The notes under the pieces were generated by a model. That model was not told the origin of the DNA. It ran no database searches and saw only the letters and a program-made list of their open reading frames with translations. 47,122 nt of DNA, from the NCBI GenBank assembly GCA_013289445.1, contig JABCZZ010000011.1, positions 1-47,122 of the forward strand, given 5' to 3'. The translations under genes and the position numbers were made by a program. Below are positions 45,522-47,122 of the stretch, piece after piece (position 1 is the stretch's first letter; the number at the start of each line of letters is the position of its first letter). Source of the stretch: Alphaproteobacteria bacterium. Its GTDB lineage: Bacteria > Pseudomonadota > Alphaproteobacteria > Rickettsiales > JABCZZ01.

Positions 45522-45571
45522 GTTGCAACGCACAATTTATTGATTGACGCGCTGCAACATTCTGTTATTAT
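45522..45571 (+). promoter_or_regulatory. phasin promoter with an inverted repeat operator
   Basis: TTGACG (45544-45549) and TATTAT (45566-45571) are 16 bases apart, a good sigma-70 pattern. An inverted repeat, GTTGCAACGC (45522-45531) and GCGCTGCAAC (45549-45558) with one mismatch, flanks the -35 and enters the spacer, where a repressor would block RNA polymerase. PhaR-type repressors control phasin genes in related bacteria; that it acts here is inference. Confidence 0.5.
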
Positions 45572-45628
45572 GGCCTCCCACGAATATTAGTTATTTATAT
45601 TGTTCAAACTATTTTAGGAGTAGAAACC

Positions 45629-46069
45629 ATGGCTGCCAACCCGTTCGCTGACTGGTCCAAACTGTTCGGAGATTTCAAGACTCCGGCCGTTGATGTGAAC
45701 CAGATTATTTCCCTGTATCGCCGCAATGCCGAAACCGGCTCTGCCGTGATCCAGATCCTGACCGAAAGCACCCAGGCAATTGCCCGCCGCCAGGCCGAGA
45801 TCCTGCGCAGCAACGCCGAACAGGCGCTTAAGGCCAGCAAGGACATCCTCAACCACGCCACCCCGGAAAGCGCTGCTTCCAAGCAGGCTGATTTCGCAAA
45901 GACCTGGCTTGAATACAACGTCAACAGCCTGCGCGAGATTGCCGAGATGAGCACCAAATCGACCCAGGAAGCGTTTGATGTCATCAACAAGCGCATTGCA
46001 GAACAGGTGAAGGAATTCTCCAACGTTGCTGCTCCTGCCCATCATTCTTCCAAGAAAAAAGCGGCCTAA
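45629..46069 (+). CDS. Phasin family protein
   Basis: A 146-residue amphipathic, all-helical protein with the phasin layout: NPFADWSKLFGDFKTPAVDV at the start, a long helix AVIQILTESTQAIARRQAEI with LRSNAEQALKASKDIL, and a C-terminal helix ending in a Lys-rich tail (HHSSKKKAA). Phasins coat polyhydroxyalkanoate granules. The alternative is a general phasin-like stress protein, since no synthase gene lies in the window. The ATG follows AGGAGTAGAAACC, a strong ribosome binding site. It has its own promoter and a perfect terminator, which suggests high expression. Confidence 0.87.
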   Translation: MAANPFADWSKLFGDFKTPAVDVNQIISLYRRNAETGSAVIQILTESTQAIARRQAEILRSNAEQALKASKDILNHATPESAASKQADFAKTWLEYNVNSLREIAEMSTKSTQEAFDVINKRIAEQVKEFSNVAAPAHHSSKKKAA

Positions 46070-46090
46070 TACGCCTCTTTGATGGATACC

Positions 46091-46125
46091 AAGCGCCCTC
46101 TGCGACTGCAGAGGGCGCTTTTTTT
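46091..46125 (+). terminator. strong terminator after the phasin gene
   Basis: Perfect 13-base arms (46091-46103 and 46108-46120, core GCGCCCTCTGC) close a four-base loop GACT and run into seven T residues. It lies 21 bases after the phasin stop and just before the convergent mrp stop. Confidence 0.9.
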
Positions 46126-46133
46126 GATGGTTT

Positions 46134-46910
46134 TTAAGACAATCGATCGATGATGGGTGTATAAAAACCGCGTGCATCGCTATAAGGTGCACCTGCATCC
46201 GCCGCTTCGCGCAGCGCCATATCAATCGGTATTTCACCTAAGAACGGCACATTGCAGGACCGGGCCAGACGCAACCCTCCACCGCTGCCGAAAATCGCGT
46301 GCAATTTGCCGCTGTCGGGATCGGTAAATCCGCTCATATTCTCAATCACGCCCACGATGGGAACGTTTACTTTCTGAAACATATCGATGCATTTGCGGGC
46401 GTCGGCCACAGCCACGTCCTGTGGGGTGGTGACGATGACTGCGCCGTTTATCGGCGCCTGCTGCACCAGACTTAAATGCGTATCCCCGGTGCCCGGCGGC
46501 ATATCGATGATCAGCACATCAAGCGGCGTGTCCTTCGTGCCCCATGCGGTCTGCCGTAACATTTGATACAGCGCCTTTGTTACCTGCGGCCCGCGCCAGA
46601 CCAATGCGGAATCCTCGCCGACCAGAAACCCCATCGACATTACGGCAATACCGTGTGACTTAAGAGGTACAATCATTCCCTCTTTAATGTCAGGCTTGCC
46701 ATTTATTCCCATCATGCGTGGCAGCGACGGACCATAAATATCGGCATCAAGCAGTCCGACTCGCTTGCCCGCATTACTCAGTGCATGGGCAAGATTGACG
46801 GCAGTGGTGGATTTGCCGACCCCGCCCTTACCCGAGGCAACGGCATAGACGCGGGCCACTCCTTCGATGGGCGTAAAATTCCATACTGCCTTTTTCGTGC
46901 CTGCCGACAT
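46134..46910 (-). CDS. mrp: Short Mrp/ApbC-type P-loop ATPase without CxxC motif
   Basis: A 258-residue Mrp/NBP35-family ATPase, a putative iron-sulfur cluster carrier. The deviant Walker A is ASGKGGVGKSTTAVNLA (about 26-42); LLDADIYGPSLPRMMGI, SMGFLVGEDSALVWRGP, VLIIDMPPGTGDTHLSL and VTTPQDVAVADARKCIDMF complete the family. Two things are unusual: the N-terminal FeS-assembly (DUF59-like) domain of full-length Mrp (about 350 residues) is absent, and the segment that normally carries the cluster-binding C-x-x-C after ENMS reads ENMSGFTDPDSGKLHAIFGS, with no cysteine. It is divergent from hflK, with about 70 bases between, a common alphaproteobacterial neighbourhood. Confidence 0.9.
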   Translation of the reverse strand: MSAGTKKAVWNFTPIEGVARVYAVASGKGGVGKSTTAVNLAHALSNAGKRVGLLDADIYGPSLPRMMGINGKPDIKEGMIVPLKSHGIAVMSMGFLVGEDSALVWRGPQVTKALYQMLRQTAWGTKDTPLDVLIIDMPPGTGDTHLSLVQQAPINGAVIVTTPQDVAVADARKCIDMFQKVNVPIVGVIENMSGFTDPDSGKLHAIFGSGGGLRLARSCNVPFLGEIPIDMALREAADAGAPYSDARGFYTPIIDRLS

Positions 46911-46982
46911 AATCTTGCCAATATGATGAGGTTAGTAGTAATAGTACAGCCTAACGTTAAGAAGAAAACACGGGACAGTTAC

Positions 46983-47122
46983 GTGGCAGACAAGCCGATT
47001 ATTCATAACGTCGACCCCGGCCCCTGGGGCAAACCCAAGGGCACTGGCGGCGGTGGCAGCGGCGGTGGCTGGACTCCCGGCGGCGGCCGCGGGCGCGGCG
47101 GCCCTCCCGGCGATTTTGACGA
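46983..47122 (+). CDS. hflK: HflK, N-terminal fragment (runs off the window)
   Basis: The frame starting at GTG 46983 encodes VADKPIIHNVDPGPWGKPKG and then a Gly/Pro/Arg-rich stretch ending PPGDFD at the window edge. A Gly-rich cytosolic leader containing PWG is characteristic of HflK, the SPFH/prohibitin-like membrane protein that with HflC regulates FtsH. The assignment also rests on position next to mrp. An in-frame ATG at 46926 is an alternative start that would add a leader of 19 residues; GGGA about seven bases before the GTG favours the latter. Only 46 codons are visible. Confidence 0.7.
   Translation, partial: MADKPIIHNVDPGPWGKPKGTGGGGSGGGWTPGGGRGRGGPPGDFD

Noticed and set aside
46926..46982. 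Upstream ATG start for hflK
   Set aside because: The 19 added codons (MRLVVIVQPNV and onward) do not look like an HflK leader and lack a ribosome site; the GTG at 46983 has GGGA in front. Kept only as an alternative.
1..47122. CRISPR arrays, insertion sequences, integrases or att repeats
   Set aside because: Reading both strands I found no spaced direct repeats, transposase or integrase frames or flanking tRNA repeats, so there is no sequence support for the T4SS locus being a recent mobile island.

Overview
The window reads as a gene-dense stretch of an alphaproteobacterial chromosome. The G+C content looks near one half by eye and no gap between genes exceeds 300 bases. The clade hints are: two DUF2336 proteins behind an exact CtrA-type box (TTAA-N7-TTAAC), a Caulobacter-type cpaB-C-D-E-F/tadB-tadC locus, a phasin, an mrp gene divergent from hflK, and a vir-type type IV secretion locus whose order B8-B9-B10-B11-D4 is the one familiar from Rickettsiales. 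I cannot place it below class. A deep-branching rickettsial, holosporal or Micavibrio-like lineage would fit.

Layout. 1-1.98 kb: tail of an unidentified gene, a 12-TM MFS carrier and a SixA-like phosphatase. 2.0-9.2 kb: polyphosphate kinase and exopolyphosphatase on the plus strand, bracketing an opposed 1105-residue phosphoenolpyruvate-carboxylase-like protein whose active-site loop is rewritten. 9.1-10.9 kb: a tightly packed minus-strand aroQ-glpQ-like-aat cluster. 10.9-11.9 kb: thiS-thiG. 11.9-23.1 kb: a minus-strand type IV secretion locus transcribed virB2, virB4, virB6, virB8, virB9, virB10, virB11, virD4, with a palindrome over the likely virB2 transcription start and a strong hairpin terminator between virB2 and virB4. 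No virB1, virB3, virB5 or virB7 was found. 23.3-26.5 kb: two tandem paralogous GT-C-like membrane proteins. 26.7-29.3 kb: a histidine-bearing polytopic membrane protein, a RidA protein and a TraX-like protein. 29.3-30.6 kb: both subunits of a 3-oxoacid CoA-transferase. 30.8-33.1 kb: two overlapping DUF2336 genes. 33.1-35.2 kb: a degenerate squalene/phytoene-synthase-like protein, NAD kinase and a cold-shock protein. 35.4-43.4 kb: the Tad/Cpa pilus export machinery without pilin, prepilin peptidase or pseudopilins. 43.4-47.1 kb: uvrB, a phasin with its own promoter and terminator, a short Mrp-type P-loop protein without the usual CxxC pair, and the start of hflK.

How it fits together. Two envelope-spanning machines (type IV secretion and Tad pilus) lie about 12 kb apart. 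Between them are envelope-type membrane enzymes and the CtrA-box DUF2336 pair, which suggests cell-cycle-linked surface functions. Ppk/Ppx handle polyphosphate. The phasin and the CoA-transferase point to polyhydroxybutyrate or acetoacetate metabolism. The most unusual items are the PEPC-like protein between ppk and ppx, the squalene-synthase-like protein without its first aspartate motif, the virB2/virB4 attenuator-like hairpin with its upstream palindrome, the tandem GT-C pair, and the 411-residue membrane protein with intramembrane histidines.
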